Position numbers and translations under genes: made by a program | Source: Cryptomeria japonica | Lineage: Eukaryota > Streptophyta > Pinopsida > Cupressales > Cupressaceae | Assembly (NCBI RefSeq): GCF_030272615.1 | Contig: NC_081414.1 | Coordinates: 333,669,427 to 333,733,426 of the forward strand | Length of the DNA: 64,000 nt | Direction of reading: 5' to 3' | Notes under the pieces: generated by a model | Database searches by the model: none | Seen by the model: the letters and a program-made list of their open reading frames with translations, nothing else | What the model was told of the DNA's origin: nothing | Shown here: positions 43,066-54,880 of the stretch, piece by piece | Layout: each line of letters starts with the position of its first letter | Numbering within the stretch: the first letter of the stretch is position 1

Positions 43066-44570
43066 TGTTGGCATATGTGCAGAAGTTTGATGACATGATG
43101 ATATTGTATGTTGTCATTGATGTCAATATGCTGAAGTATGAACTGGTATATTGAAGTAAGCAAACTAGCAAGACAACTAGTATGATGGTGTGAACCGGTA
43201 TATGTGAAAAAGTGAAGTGGTATGTTTGTTCAAGTGAACCGATATGTTGGAATGTGAACCGGTATATGGAAAGTTTTGTATCAGGGTTTCATTTGGTATA
43301 ACTACCGGTTGGTAGTCTCAGCTTCAGGGTTTTTGGTTGATACATTTTAAGTCTATGTGATTCGATCGATGACATTTTGTGATGGGTTAGCATTGAAATG
43401 AAGATTAGATCATGTTGCCACGTCAGCCTTGTGTGCATGAAGGATTTCCTTGAGGATCTTGCATGAAGAAGATTGATCCTATCTACCTAGGGAATGTGCG
43501 AAGTTTCAGTAAATGGTGGAGAGTGTGTGATGAATTATCAGCCTCTAGAAGCAGCATAGAATGAATGATGGAGAACGTCTTGAGATTTTTTCAAGACTAT
43601 TTTATTCAATGCAATGTGTTTGAATGGTCAGGATTGGACCGACTGTATTGATAACCTAAATGTTTAGGGTTTAGGGTTTATGCTACTGACCTATCTGTTT
43701 CCTATAAGGTCGATGATGATTTGCATTGTGAAGTTGTTGGCAAATGTTATGTGTGTATCCAAGTGAAGAGATACTTGATTCTTGCCAGACTGGGGAAGTG
43801 TGTTGATATCTACAGAGTGTGATTGCAGAAGCAAAGGAGCTAAAGTGGATATGCCTTGGCATTGAGTGTTGTTATTAGATCAGTGTATTACCTGTTGACT
43901 TCTAACCATTTCAACAGTTGGAAAATCCCTTAACCGGGTAGCTTTAACAAGCTTTGTGTAAATCCTTTAACAGGGTGACTCAATTCAATGAGTTCATCAA
44001 ATCCTCTTGCGAGGTAACCTTTAATAGGGTTCTAACCTTTAACCGGGTATTTAGGCATCCCTTAACCGGGTGATCCCTAGCTAGATCGGTTCCTAGCAGA
44101 ACCTATTGTAAAGTCCTTAACCGGATTAGGCTCCTGACAGAGCAGACTTCAGAAGAGTTCAAAGAATAACTTGTGGGTATTCATCCCCACCGTGGTTTTT
44201 CCTAGTTGGGTTTGCACGTGAAAAAGTTGTGTGTCATGTGTGATGCCTTTTCATGCGATGATTAGTATTCTTTGTTAAATGCATGTTGATCTAGCGGTCT
44301 TTATATTTCTATTGTATTACTTGTTTATGCATATGGGTGAAGTGGAAAGGAGATATTAGGTGTGGTGAAGATCTAAGTGTTACCAGTTTATGTCTTTCAC
44401 AGTCGTTCTGTGTTTTACCAGTAGTATCCTATTTTAGATTGGGGATATTGTTTACCAGTTAGTTTAGTTTTTGCATTTAAAGTGGTTTAAGGAAGTTTTT
44501 GTCTATACTGATTCACCCCCCCCCCTCTCTCAGTATCTGTTGAGTACTTTCTTTTCATCATTTTTCATCA
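43066..44570 (+). repeat. 3' LTR of F
   Basis: TGTTGGCATATGTGCAGAAG to TTTTTCATCA, 1,505 bp. It has GTGGG...CCCAC perfect at about 44172-44189 and TTTAGGGTTTAGGGTTT at 43663-43679. Differences from the 5' LTR include many CCGG to CCAG or CTGG changes. Confidence 0.94.
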
Positions 44571-45650
44571 AATGTATAGAAAAATATTGAGATATCAGTT
44601 AATACAGAGAGTGAACAAGCTAATATTGTACATGATACTATTATTGAGGATAGTAGTCCTCTAGATACAAATGTACAGGTTGAGGTTATTGTTCCTATAG
44701 AGGAACTAACAGTTACACAAACTGCACCAAGTGGTGAAGCCACTAGTGCAAGTGAAGAGGTTATAAAGGATAAATCTTCATAAGAGAAGGCATGGGAATC
44801 CACCAGGGAACCGGTTGTTGATCCATCATTATTGCTAATTGACACTTCATAGGTAGAAAAGAAAAACATCATAGAGATGAGTCCCACTAAATTGATGATG
44901 ATGGTAGAAAAAAAATTGATGAAGGAGGGATCCACAGATAAAGGGATTATAGATCAATCAATCACTGTTCTACACAGACTGGTCTCGGAGTGTAAGATTG
45001 AAAATGAAGCAAGCCCATCTGACAAGCTTAAGATAATCACTGAGCATATATCAAAGGACTTTCAATCCTTACAGCAAATATCAAACCGACAGGCACTAGA
45101 AAGGTTTACTTAGGGTAAGAGAGATGCATTTGATCAGGTAATTGAAACTGAGAAGAAAAAGATTGAGGAGAAGATGATCCTAATAGAAAACTCTTTGAAA
45201 CAATGTACAAATATATGTAGGGTATGTTGTAACACTGAAATACTTACAGCTAATGTGGATAAAAAGATAAAAGAGATTCTAGAGAAAATTGCAACTATAG
45301 CTAACTCTGTTGATGGACTAATTTCATTGACTACATCAATTGATGGTCAAATTTTGATTTTGGAGAACCAAATTTATGTTCTTGAGAAGGAAAGAGACAA
45401 AATATTTAGAAGAGCCAGAAGTCTGAGAGGCTTGGTGAGTTCCCAATTGGATTCACTTTGCATGCACAAGAAAGAATGCATGGATGAGGTGGGAAAGCCC
45501 ACATCGGCAGAGGTAAATGAGAAAGAGTCTTTTGCACATTTATTGAGTGGACTTGTATCTATTTCCAGCACATTCAAAACTGGCTGGGATACTTATGTGG
45601 AGTTACTGGAGAAGGCTTATTTGAAAATTTTGAAATTTGTCAAGCTCTAG
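44571..45650 (+). pseudogene. ORF2 of A', C-terminal coiled-coil part
   Basis: Resumes after the F target-site copy and aligns with 21415-22469 of A. It contains an acidic Thr-rich segment, then a coiled coil (45174-45650) with CTNICRVCCNTEILTANVDK and TSIDGQILILENQI. A TAG at about 45112 and a TAA near 44781 break it. It ends with TAG at 45648-45650, matching the end of A ORF2. Confidence 0.65.
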
Positions 45651-45718
45651 TAAGACATTTTGGGATATTCATTGTATAGTTCTTATTCTTTGACATTCCT
45701 TTTTGAATTTTTGATGGT

Positions 45719-45922
45719 ATTGATGTCAAAGGGGGAGTAGTATAGATGTAAAAAATAACAAAAGAGTTGTATACATTAGGGGAAGTTATGGAGTCATGGA
45801 GTTTTGGAGATATGGAGTATTTTGCATATTCAGCTCAGGGGGAGCAGGGCAGGATGAAACCGACAGATGAAACCTTGACCATTTTTCACATGAGTGTTGC
45901 CATCAATGCCAAAGGGGGAGAT
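45719..45922 (+). other. Polypurine boxes and PPT of A'
   Basis: ATTGATGTCAAAGGGGGAGT starts at about 45719, CTCAGGGGGAGCAGGGCAGG at about 45835 and the PPT AAAGGGGGAGAT at 45911-45922. GTTGCCATCAATGCC precedes the PPT. Confidence 0.8.
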
Positions 45923-46890
45923 TGTTGGTAATTGACACTCTATTGGTTGGTTTTACTATGTTGTCATTGATGGCAACATGGTATTATGTTTCAGCTTCAT
46001 GTTTTGGTTCTATGGTGTACCGACAGACACTTCACCAAAACTTCACCGACACCGAAACCGGCACTGGAAGGACAGAAGGATTTCTTTGGTCACCGACAAT
46101 GCAGGCCGACATGATTTAGTAAAGGTTATTGGTATTGGACGCCAACATATCTTGGATCTGACATCGGCAATTGATTCTAATGTTTATGCATTTATGTTAT
46201 CTGGCTGACATGTAATTTGATATTCTAAATATCTTTGTAAGCCGACATAAGGCATGTAAAGTTGTATAGGATATATATGACAGTTTGATAGATCATTTTT
46301 AAAAAAAAGAAATAGAGATACAAGAGACATGAGATAAGAGATTATGGATATGCGAATGTAATATGATGCAAAATTTTTGAGAGAGATTATGTATGTGAGG
46401 AAATTATTGTAAGGGATATTCCAGTAAAGGGTTTAGGGATTCGGACACAAATAGACAGAGCTTAAATCAGAACTGTATACTAGCATAGAAGATGCTATCT
46501 TAGCAGTTCACACTTCTCCGAATCGTAGTCTGGAATTTTTATGTAGTCAGTGAGGCTCCTTTTGTGATTGAGTAGTGTGCTCTAGGCTGTAAGTCTTCCT
46601 GCAGGTGTAGGCCCCTCATATTTTGTAATATCTCTTCATATGGCTAGTGGATTGATATTGTGGGTCACAAATCCCACCGTGGTTTTTCCTCTTTGAAGTT
46701 TTCCACATATAAATTTGTGTTTTATGGTTCTCATTTATGTGATTGGCTTATTGGTTTCTTTACTTTTTTCAATTCTGTATGTACCAGTATACCGGTTAGT
46801 GTATGAATGTTTTAATAAGGATAAAAATTATAATTCCAGTATAACACTAATTCAACCCCCCCCCCCTCTCAGTGTTATTGGTTTCCAACA
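45923..46890 (+). repeat. 3' LTR of A'
   Basis: TGTTGGTAATTGACACTC to GGTTTCCAACA, 968 bp. The stem-loop array is at about 46570-46710, with G-U or mismatched pairs (GAGTA-GTG-TGCTC, CCTGCA-GG-TGTAGG). Followed by GGCAA. Confidence 0.9.
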
Positions 46891-47728
46891 GGCAACTCAG
46901 TAAGCATTAAAGGACCTATTGATATGGACAATCTGAGTTCTTCTCAATTGATGGAGATTGCAATAGAAATGCAATCACATGCTCAAAATAAGAGAATGAA
47001 GGAACAACAGAGAGAGGCAAAGACAATCAAGACAACAATTGATATTTTGTCTAGTCTCCTACTGGAGACTAATACTGAAAGTTTTGTTACTCCCATTGAC
47101 AAACTTGGACAGTTGGTTATAGATACTAGAGAACAACTCAAGACTTTTGAAGATGCAAGCATAGATATCACTTGAAAATGACTACAAGAGGAAAAGGACA
47201 GAACACCTAATGTCTGTGATAGATAAAGGTAAGGTATCACTCATGATTAATAAAGACTTATTGAATAATGCACTAGAAACCGAAGGAAATATTTTGGCTA
47301 CTATTTCAAAATTTTCATTGTTTTGTTCTGACTTGAAGGAGAAAAGGGAAGATGCTGAGAAAGAACTTAAAATATTGAGTGAAACATTTAGGCCCCTGAA
47401 TGACTTATTTATTCATTTTGGTAGATCATTTGTGGATGTACACCACAAACTTGAGATGTATGAATATGAGCAGGTCAAACGGGTAAGATCATTGAAGGAG
47501 CTCCAGACTCAACTCATTCCTAAAGTGGAAATTTTACAGTGAGCATACAAGGAGTCGGAGGCTATTTTGGCTACACCTGAGATGAGAATAGTTGATGTAA
47601 TGGAGGAATTAGCAAGGCAAATCAAGACACATGTTGAGATTATCGGCACACTGTTAGAGACATGGGATAATGATCTAAAATAGTTGAAGTTTAATTTCAG
47701 TAACGCCTTTTCTAAAATTGCTTTGTAA
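46891..47728 (+). pseudogene. ORF2 of E, C-terminal coiled-coil part
   Basis: Continues the E ORF2 after A': MDNLSSSQLMEIAIEMQSHA, PIDKLGQLVIDTREQLKTFE, then a second coiled-coil stretch (FSLFCSDLKEKREDAEKEL). Breaks occur at 47173-47175, 47540-47542 and about 47681; the last stop is near 47728. Size and coiled-coil character match the C-terminus of ORF2 in A and B, while the sequence is strongly diverged. Confidence 0.6.
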
Positions 47729-47821
47729 AAGACTTTATGACTCTTATATCTATATATATATATGCTCTGATGCAAATTTTAATGTTAAATGTATATATCT
47801 TTCATGTATTTTAATTATTTA

Positions 47822-47997
47822 TTTGGCATTGTTGTCAAAGGGGGAGTAATAGTTAAGAGTCAGTCAAAATTTTGTATGTAATGTAAAGGGGGAGCAATTG
47901 CTAAGGGGGAGTACATGTCATATAGTTAATTTTTGTACTGCACACTTAGTTGACAATTTTTTTCCTAAGTGTTGCCATCAATGCCAAAGGGGGAGAT
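47822..47997 (+). other. Polypurine boxes and PPT of E
   Basis: GGCATTGTTGTCAAAGGGGG is at about 47824, AAAGGGGGAGCAATTGC and AAGGGGGAGTACATG at about 47884-47917, and the PPT AAAGGGGGAGAT at 47986-47997. GTTGCCATCAATGCC precedes the PPT. A short TA microsatellite lies at about 47748-47763, between ORF2 and the boxes. Confidence 0.78.
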
Positions 47998-49250
47998 TGT
48001 TGGCATTTGATCATTTGATCTTAATTGGTAATTGTTTGTTTGCTTGATGCAACTGGTACATGTTTGTTTTGTAAAGAGATTGGATTGTTGTATGATGACT
48101 ATGTTGTATGTTGTCATTGGAAACTATGTTTTTACAGTCATCTAAGTCCTACAGTTCAACTAGAAAGGCTTAAACGGTAAGGAGAGACAGTTTTTATCAG
48201 AACCGGTAATTAGGACTTTCACCGATAAAAGACAGATAGAATAATATTCCGATAACCGATACAAGAAATCTACAAAGAATGGGATGATGTAGTTTTGCAG
48301 TAGCAATGAAAACTAGTAGATGAAGTTATGTTCATGACCGCATGTGCAGATTCAATCAGGTGAACAAGATTTGATTGACAGAGCAGGTATTTTGATGGAC
48401 ATTCAACCGGTAGTGATGAAAATCACTTAGATCGGTAAAACGACACAAAATTGGATTTGTTATGTTAGTGGCCAACATAAATAAAGCGTACAATGCAAGA
48501 TTGTCTAGATACATTGAACTTGGTGAATTGTTACAAGGTTCTAGCCGACCTAATAATTTTTTTAACATGTGTGATGAGGTATGAGGGTATATATGAGTAT
48601 GAGCTTGAATGTGTGAGATATCATTAGTGAATTTGATAATTTTGATAGTGAAATGATCAAAGGAGTTCAGAGATGAAGTATATATAATGTTGTAATGTTC
48701 TGAAGTAGATCTTATCAGACACTAAAGGTGTTATACTGGTATCATTTGAACTTGTTGTCTCCCTAATAGTTGCAGCAAGAAAATCCTCTCACGAGGTCAC
48801 ACCTAATAGGGTGTAGTCAGATCCTAATAGGTCTGGTCATTAAATCCTCTAACCAGGTGACACATTAACTTGTTTTTGCAAATCCCAGTAATGTGGGTAG
48901 CTCCTAACAGGGCTGGTCCTCACAATCCTAATTTTATAGCTCTTAACCGGGCTTAAACACTTCTAATAGGGTGTTCCCCTAACCAAGTGTTGTAGATCTT
49001 AATTGGTCAGATCTCTATACCGCAAATAGTAGATCTTTGTGGGTACTAACTCCCACCATGGTTTTTTCCATTTGGGTTTTCTACATATAACCTCTTGTGT
49101 CATGTGGTTTATACTGTATGTGTTGACTGCTTACTTGGTGTTATTTCTTATATGCCTATTGAGTTTTAAGTTGGTGAAATTGATAATCAGATTTGTATTG
49201 TTTTTACTTGCACTTATTCACCCCCCTCTCAGTGCCTTATAAGTTCATCA
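47998..49250 (+). repeat. 3' LTR of E
   Basis: TGTTGGCATTTGATCATTTG to AAGTTCATCA, 1,253 bp. It has the (T/C)TAACnnGGT array (about 48780-49010), GTGGG...CCCAC at 49039-49055 followed by CCATGGTTTTTTCC, and a CACCCCCCTCTCAGT 3' segment. The 3' end CATCA and the leader array link it to the Copia F family although the U3 is different. Confidence 0.85.
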
Positions 49251-50330
49251 TCTTCTTGGGTGAGTACTTAGATAGTTTGGTATGGTACAATGAGTCCCTA
49301 ATGCTACTGCATATTTTTCTCATGTGGCATGAGAAGTAACTAATTGGGGAGCCTGTATATAGGCCCATGTTTCTTTTATAGAGTTTGACAACTTGAGGCC
49401 TATATAGTAGGGTTGGGGTGGAGGGGTTGTCAATCATCGGAGTACTCCTTAGTATGATGCATGATGGGTGAGGCATCATCACATTCATTTGACAAATTCC
49501 ATAGTTCCTATTATGCCACAAATGTGCAGACGACAGAGATGACGAAGAGGGGGAGATGGATATGGAGATAAAGGGGATGGAGGAATTGCAACAATGGTGA
49601 TGATTGCTACAACAAGAGAGAGAGAGAGATGAGGAGGGAGGCAAGGATGAGGGAGGTGACACTAAGGTAGATATTGCTGGAGACTCCAAGTCAATTAGCG
49701 GGGATGATGATTCCTCATTGAGATAATCAAGTGGAGAAGGTAGTGAGGAGAGTGTAGATGACACTGACATGCCTAAGTTGGAGGATGTGCCTGTTGGATA
49801 AGATGTTTCCCTAGGTGATGACATACAGGTTCTGAGGGCACAAATCCTTAGCTTACAAGATGCTCTAGCTTAAGAGAGGTAGCACAAGAGAGATGATCGA
49901 GCCCTATTTTGCCAAGAGCAAGAGGCATGGATTTCTAAGTGAGATGGACTGATAGCTAGGTGGGATAACTTTTGGGTTACTCGAGATTTATCCATAGTCA
50001 AGCAAGATCTCTTTCGCACTGAGTGAGACAATGTTGTTCAATGAGAACAGTTAGTTCATGATGCATATGATTAGTATATTTCTCTTGGTACCAATACACT
50101 CTCACATGATGATAGGCTTATTCATACAACACAAGAGACTTTATATTGGTGCTAGCATTACAAGGTCATTGTTCCTGAGGGACATCATGTACAAAGTTAT
50201 CACACTTACATGTCTCAAAGTAGGTATAGCTGGTCTATGACTCAAGATACGAGTAGTGGGGGTGTGATGGGACCATCTCATCCATCATTTGGTCATCTTG
50301 GGCAGGATCAAGTGGACAGTTTTGGCAATA
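49251..50330 (+). pseudogene. Degraded coding remnant, unidentified
   Basis: Host DNA on the right of E. One plus frame gives GEPVYRPMFL-like text near 49350, then an acidic Asp/Glu-rich segment (about 49530-49770), then DDIQVLRAQILSLQDALA (about 49818-49870) and HTTQETLYW and HHVQSYHTYMSQSRYSWSM near 50130-50240, with many stops. It looks like the tail of a transposon-type or plant-mobile-domain protein, but I cannot name it. A GA-rich microsatellite lies at about 49608-49628. The opposite-strand open frame (49237-49824) is its low-complexity shadow. Confidence 0.35.
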
Positions 50331-51661
50331 TGTTGGATTTGGTTAAGTGTTGTCATTGATGTCAACACTGTATCTCAGTTGGAGACTATCCTGGTTGGAT
50401 CTATCCCGCTTAGTCTTGGTGATCATTTTGGTTTTGGCTATGATTCTGATCCGGTATGATCAGATCTCTAGAATCAGTTTTTGGATGTTTATTCTCATGG
50501 TTACATTCTTGCTATATTCTGGTGGTTTCATGATTTGGTTATTGCTATTGGTATTTCCAGTTATCAATTGGTATTTGCCTTTCTTGGCTAGCTTTTGGCT
50601 TTACCAACTTCTGAAATCTCTTAAATGTTTTTTTCAAAATGCTCATAAATCTGAATCTTGTATTTATTCAATATTAGTTGAATGAAAATTTTGATGTTAT
50701 CATCCTTTGCTATTTGGCGTTCCCGGTTAGCTTTACCGGTATACTATTTTGGTGACTTGGTCAGTGGATTTTGGGTCTGTCTTATGGAATTGGTTTCTTT
50801 CATGTTGAATGTATTTCTTGATCATATCTCGAGCATTTTGTGACTTTGCATTGGATGGCATGCTAGTTTGGTGGTCCTATTTGGATCCGATTAAACTTTC
50901 ACTGAGGGTTTCTACCGGCAAGTGAAGCGTGTTGGATTTTGGTCTTAGCAGAATCCCCGATGGATATAACTATTTGGTTACTCAGTTTAGGTCCATGCTA
51001 TGTAATGTAAATCATAATATTAGTCTGGTGGTATCGTGTGATGATTTTTTTGTAATTATGGGTTTTTGGGTTTAGGGTTTAGCTAACCTTGTCAATAAGG
51101 TTGATGATTTATATTTATAGGTAACTTATTCATGTAATTTGGTATGAAATGGTTATGGTTGGTTAAGTCTGCATTATCAGAGAAATGATTATGTGCGAAT
51201 AGAGTCATATCATTCAGGTGAAGGTTGGAAAGGTTTTGTATTGCAGAGATTACATCAGTGCTTAACTGGAATTGTATCAAGCATTAGTAGATGCTAATTT
51301 CACATTTCATTGCTTTCTGGATTATAGTCTGATGATTTTGTAAGTTAGTGAGACTTCCATTTGTGATGAGCAGTGCACTCTAGGCTGTTGACCTTTCTAC
51401 ATGTGTAGACCCCATTGTAATTATTCATAATACTATTGCAGAGTATTCATCTGATTGTGGGTAGGGTTTCCCAACGTGGTGTTTTCCTTTCTAGGTTTTC
51501 CATGATAAAATATTGGTTTTATGTGTGTTGTGCTTTCATGATATATCTTTCATTATGTTGTGTTGTAGTATAAGGTTTATAATTGAATTAATTCCTATTA
51601 TTGTTAGTAATTTGATTCACCCCCCCTCTTAGTTTACTATCGGTATTAGATCATTCTAACA
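50331..51661 (+). mobile_element. Lone LTR G, group with SL1-SL3 leader
   Basis: TGTTGGATTTGGTTAAGTG to CATTCTAACA, 1,331 bp. It has the LTR-start box TTGTCATTGATGTCAA, TTTAGGGTTTAG (51070-51081), SL1-SL3 at 51368-51412 (SL3 TCTACA-TG-TGTAGA), GTGGG at 51457 and a C-run before the end. No internal region follows on either side. Flanking pentamers CAATA and TATAG do not match, so the solo-LTR origin is not proven. Confidence 0.75.
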
Positions 51662-52437
51662 TATAGGTACCTGGACATGCTCCTGATAGGGGGAGTGTCA
51701 GTTGAGACACTTGTTAGTCATGTTACTAAGGGTTTTTGGGCCTTTTATGATATTGTATTCTGACACATTATTATTTTTGAGATCTATATGAGAGATGCAG
51801 TTATCACAACATTCTATATGCATGTTTTTTCATGTTTTTCTTATATGATCCTATGATGCTTATGCTTATAATATGATGATGCAGTTTACTCTATGATGTT
51901 CTATATGCATTTCATGATGTATTTTATAATGATGTAATGCTATCTTTCTTAAGTGCTTTCTAAATGTTATGTATGATATTATGATGAAATTATGGTAAAA
52001 CTTAATGAATGAATGAGCTTATAATGGTAATTTTAAATTGACCTAATAAGTAATGATCTTAAAATGGGTTATTTAGGAGACTAAATAAATATGTGAATGT
52101 TGATAAAATTATGTGACTATGATTATGTTAATACATGCAACCTAATGAATTCAATATAGTGATTATGACTGCACCCTAATGATAAAGAATGCAACTTAAA
52201 CATTTTCAATGTGTCAAAATATCTTTTCATTATTTGCCTTCAGAAGAATTGTTAGTAGATTAGGATGGAAATGGTTAATAAATGATTTGAGATAGAATTA
52301 GAAAGATTAGAAGATGAAAGAAGATGAATGAAAGATTGGAAATGATAGAACCACAATTTTTTGTGCCTTTATTCTTAGTGCAACATATTCATCACTGGGC
52401 CTTATTATGTTTCAATAGAGATTTCTACACCAAGGTA
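51662..52437. other. AT-rich interval between G and H
   Basis: The first 60 bases (GGTACCTGGACATGCTCC onward) appear to continue the remnant left of G. The remainder is AT-rich with many ATGATG and TATGATG words (51830-52000) and GAAAGATGAATGAAAGATT-like text near 52320. No gene, RNA or element end is seen. Confidence 0.4.
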
Positions 52438-52442
52438 TAAGG

Positions 52443-53266
52443 TGTCATGGGGCTAGGTTTTCCCATGCGGCACCGATGATCTTTTAGGTACTTGTCTATG
52501 AGATCCAAGAACTTCCAAGAACTCAGACTACACCTGTAAGAACTCCCAAGCTACAGAACCTGCACACACACACTTGCACATCAGAATCCTTACACAATAA
52601 CACAATGTTGGGGCAATAAGATAGTTTTATTGATCTGAAGAATGGCCCCTAGCCTGGTCTACAAACAATTCCAACTATGTCGTTGGTCACTACCCCAAGC
52701 ACTTCCCAAGCACCTGATTACAAGTTCCCGCCCCTGGATCAATGTCCACTCTTGAAACATCAGTACAGATACCACTGCACCTCACCCCTGGTTGTAGCTT
52801 CTCATGTAGACTCCTGAACCATAAAGACCCTATCTCCTTTGGAACTCAACCTGGCACACTGCTGACTCTCTCGTGAGCCCGCGACAACTTACCCAGTACA
52901 AGACCCAAGCCCCCTCCCTAAACAGGGACTCCAAGTCACTTTGCTACTCTACTGCAGCTCCTACTTCACCTCTGCTCTACAATCGCTCTGAACACCTTTG
53001 CTCGCTAGAATGTTGTTTTGGTCCTCCTTGGATTTCTCCACCATGAACCTTTGTCTATGGGAAAGTAAAGCACAATGTAGATACATTCTCTCGTGAACAG
53101 TTGAGGTACTCTGCTTCCCCCTATATAAGTTTTTTGTCTAGTTCTCACACATCTGTAGCTTGGCAATATCCGTATGTCCATCACCACAACTTCCACCTGC
53201 TGAGAATAACAAGGGACTTACAACCCCAGAAGCCCACTGATCTCCTCGAGACAGCAGCCCCTTACA
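52443..53266 (-). repeat. 3' LTR of H
   Basis: Plus strand TGTCATGGGGCTAGGTTTTC to AGCCCCTTACA, 824 bp, close match to 58039-58881. TATA (minus CTTATATAGGGGG) at 53122-53128 lies only about 140 bp into the LTR, so U3 is short. Confidence 0.95.
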
Positions 53267-53280
53267 TCCTCCCCCACTTA
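53267..53280 (-). other. PPT of H
   Basis: Minus strand TAAGTGGGGGAGGA, directly upstream of the 3' LTR start TGTAAGGGG. Typical chromovirus PPT. Confidence 0.85.
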
Positions 53281-53354
53281 AAATAGGTGACGTCCTTGAC
53301 GTTGACAACACAGTCCTAGACTTATGCTACAAAGGCCCCCAACTTTATTTACAC

Positions 53355-54710
53355 TTAGAAGGGGAGGTTGGAGTTCCTTTCCAAGAACTCCAAAACCTTG
53401 GCTTCATATTTCCAAAGGTTCTTAGCCTTCTCCCAAGATGCCTCTTCTCAGGACTGGCCCTGCCAATGGACTAAGAACTCCCTCCACTTCCTGTTTCCAA
53501 ATCCTCGCTCCTTTACAACAATCACTTCCTCCACATCTAGTCCCAGCCTGTCCTTGACAAATGTTGGTCCTCAAGTTGGTATGTTCCTGTTGTTGTCCTC
53601 TTTATCATGATGATACAGATAGACTTGGCTGACATGGAAAACATTGTGGACTCTAAGATGCACCGGTAACTTCAGCTTGTATATAACTTTCCCAATCCGC
53701 CCTGCGATTGTGAATGGTCTGTCAAATCTGTGACCAAGTGATGCACTCAACCCCTTGGGTGTCTTAAACTGACCTGGGTCCATCCTAAGAAAGACCTCGT
53801 CACCAACTTTGAACTCCACATTGCTCCTCCCTAAGTCTGCATAATGCTTCATTCTTTCTACAGCCTTGACCAAGTTATGCCTCGCATGATCCACTTGATC
53901 TTGCCACTCCTTCAACCTATCTTTTGCATCTGGATAGTCCCCAACATATCCACTCAAAATAGTATGAGGAGTCAGTGGTTGTTGACCTGTAGCCAATTCA
54001 AAAGGTGAATACTGACTCGATGCACTCTTCTGCATGTTGTAGCTAAACTGCACTGGGTCCAACAACTTTGGCTAGTTGGATTGTTTCGACCAAACAAAGT
54101 GCCTCATATAGTCCTCCAAAACCCCATTAATCATTTCGGTCTATCCATCTGTCTCTGGGTGATGACTCGTCAACATGAGCAACTTTGTCCCTATTAGCTT
54201 GAACATCTCTTTCCAAAAATTGCTGGTAAAGCAGGCATCCCTATCACTAATGATACTCAACGGAACACCCCAATACTTCACAACATTCCTGAAGAAGTAG
54301 TCGGCAACATCCTCAGCTCTGCACGGTGCCTTGCATGGTACAAAAATAGCATACTTCGAGAACCTGTCAACCATGACCATGATACTACTGTACCCATCCA
54401 CTTCTGGCAACCCTGTGATGAAATCCATACTCATGCTTGCCCACGGCCTTACTAGCACGGGTAAGGGCTGCAACAAACCTCCTAGAGATTTAGTTACCTC
54501 CTTATCTTGTTGACATATGAGACAGCTCCTGACATACTCATCCACATCTTTCCTCATGTTCTGCCAGTAGAAGCCTCTCTCAACCAATGCAAGGGTTCTC
54601 TTATGTGCTGGATGGCCTGCCCATAGACTATCGTGACATTCGTTGAGAACTTCCCTCCTCACATTCTTCCACTTTGGAAGGTAAACTCGATCGTGGGTGA
54701 ACAACAACAA
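53355..54710 (-). pseudogene. H pol: integrase and chromodomain
   Basis: Integrase H-H-C-C (HDSLWAGHPAHKRT ... CLICQQDK) leads into the catalytic Asp in SMDFITGLP and the second in IISDRDACFTSNFWKEMF. A stop follows at 54138-54140 just after HHPETDG, and another stop precedes the GPF/Y-type module (QYSPFELATGQQP, LRMDPGQFKTPKGLSASLG, VHNVFHVSQVYLYHHD; 54065-53571). After a stop at 53568-53570 the chromodomain reads FLVHWQGQS, stop, EEASWEKAKNLWKYEAKVLE (about 53500-53370). It would direct integration to marked chromatin in intact relatives. One frame throughout. Confidence 0.9.
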
Positions 54711-54880
54711 CCCATCCTTGATGATGAACTTCCAAGTCCTACCCTGCTTAGCCTATTTGTACAGCTCCGCTGCCTGAAGATCCATAGATATCCCTCCTTG
54801 ATAGACTCCAACACCTCGCCAGATAGTTCCACTCGGCTAGCCCCGGGTCATGCCTCCTGGTCCCCTTCAATAGAAGCTAG

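Larger units (their letters stand above)
37237..44570 (+). mobile_element. Copia element F, SIRE/Maximus-like, second family, inactivated
   Basis: 7,334 bp with LTRs of 1,489 and 1,505 bp and flanks GATGT (37232-37236) and AATGT (44571-44575), a one-base-mutated duplication. Order is LTR, PBS, gag, protease, integrase, RT, RNase H, PPT, LTR on the plus strand, sense to A'. Its LTRs are unrelated in most of their length to those of C/D but close to those of E, I and J. No env-like ORF. Confidence 0.95.
25942..46890 (+). mobile_element. Non-autonomous LTR element A', containing D and F
   Basis: Same family as A. The 5' LTR is 25942-33600, split by D; the 3' LTR is 45923-46890. Flanks are GACAA (25937-25941) and GGCAA (46891-46895), a one-base-mutated target-site duplication. 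Without D and F it is 6,894 bp, almost the same as A without B. It contains a PBS, ORF1 with four intact zinc knuckles, ORF2, polypurine boxes and a PPT, and no Copia enzyme of its own. Confidence 0.85.
3527..49250 (+). mobile_element. Non-autonomous LTR element E, 5' part outside window, host of the nest
   Basis: E survives as 3527-3544, 23673-25941 and 46891-49250, about 4.6 kb in total. The 18-base piece at 3527-3544 joins in frame to 23673 when A and its target-site copy are removed. The join falls where related ORF2 proteins have a Gly-Phe-containing segment before the conserved HGEF/HDQF motif. The piece ending 25941 joins in frame to 46891 after removal of A' (target-site copies GACAA and GGCAA). 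E ends with a PPT and a 1,253-bp 3' LTR. Its 5' LTR and ORF1 would lie left of the window, beyond A''. No RT, integrase or protease is encoded in the visible part. Confidence 0.75.

Noticed and set aside
49237-49824. Minus-strand ORF of 195 codons rich in Ser and Pro
   Set aside because: It is the complement of an acidic, GA-rich plus-strand remnant, and low complexity explains its openness.
50326-51666. Clean target-site duplication for LTR G
   Set aside because: Flanks CAATA and TATAG do not match; only a partial AATA/TATA similarity exists.
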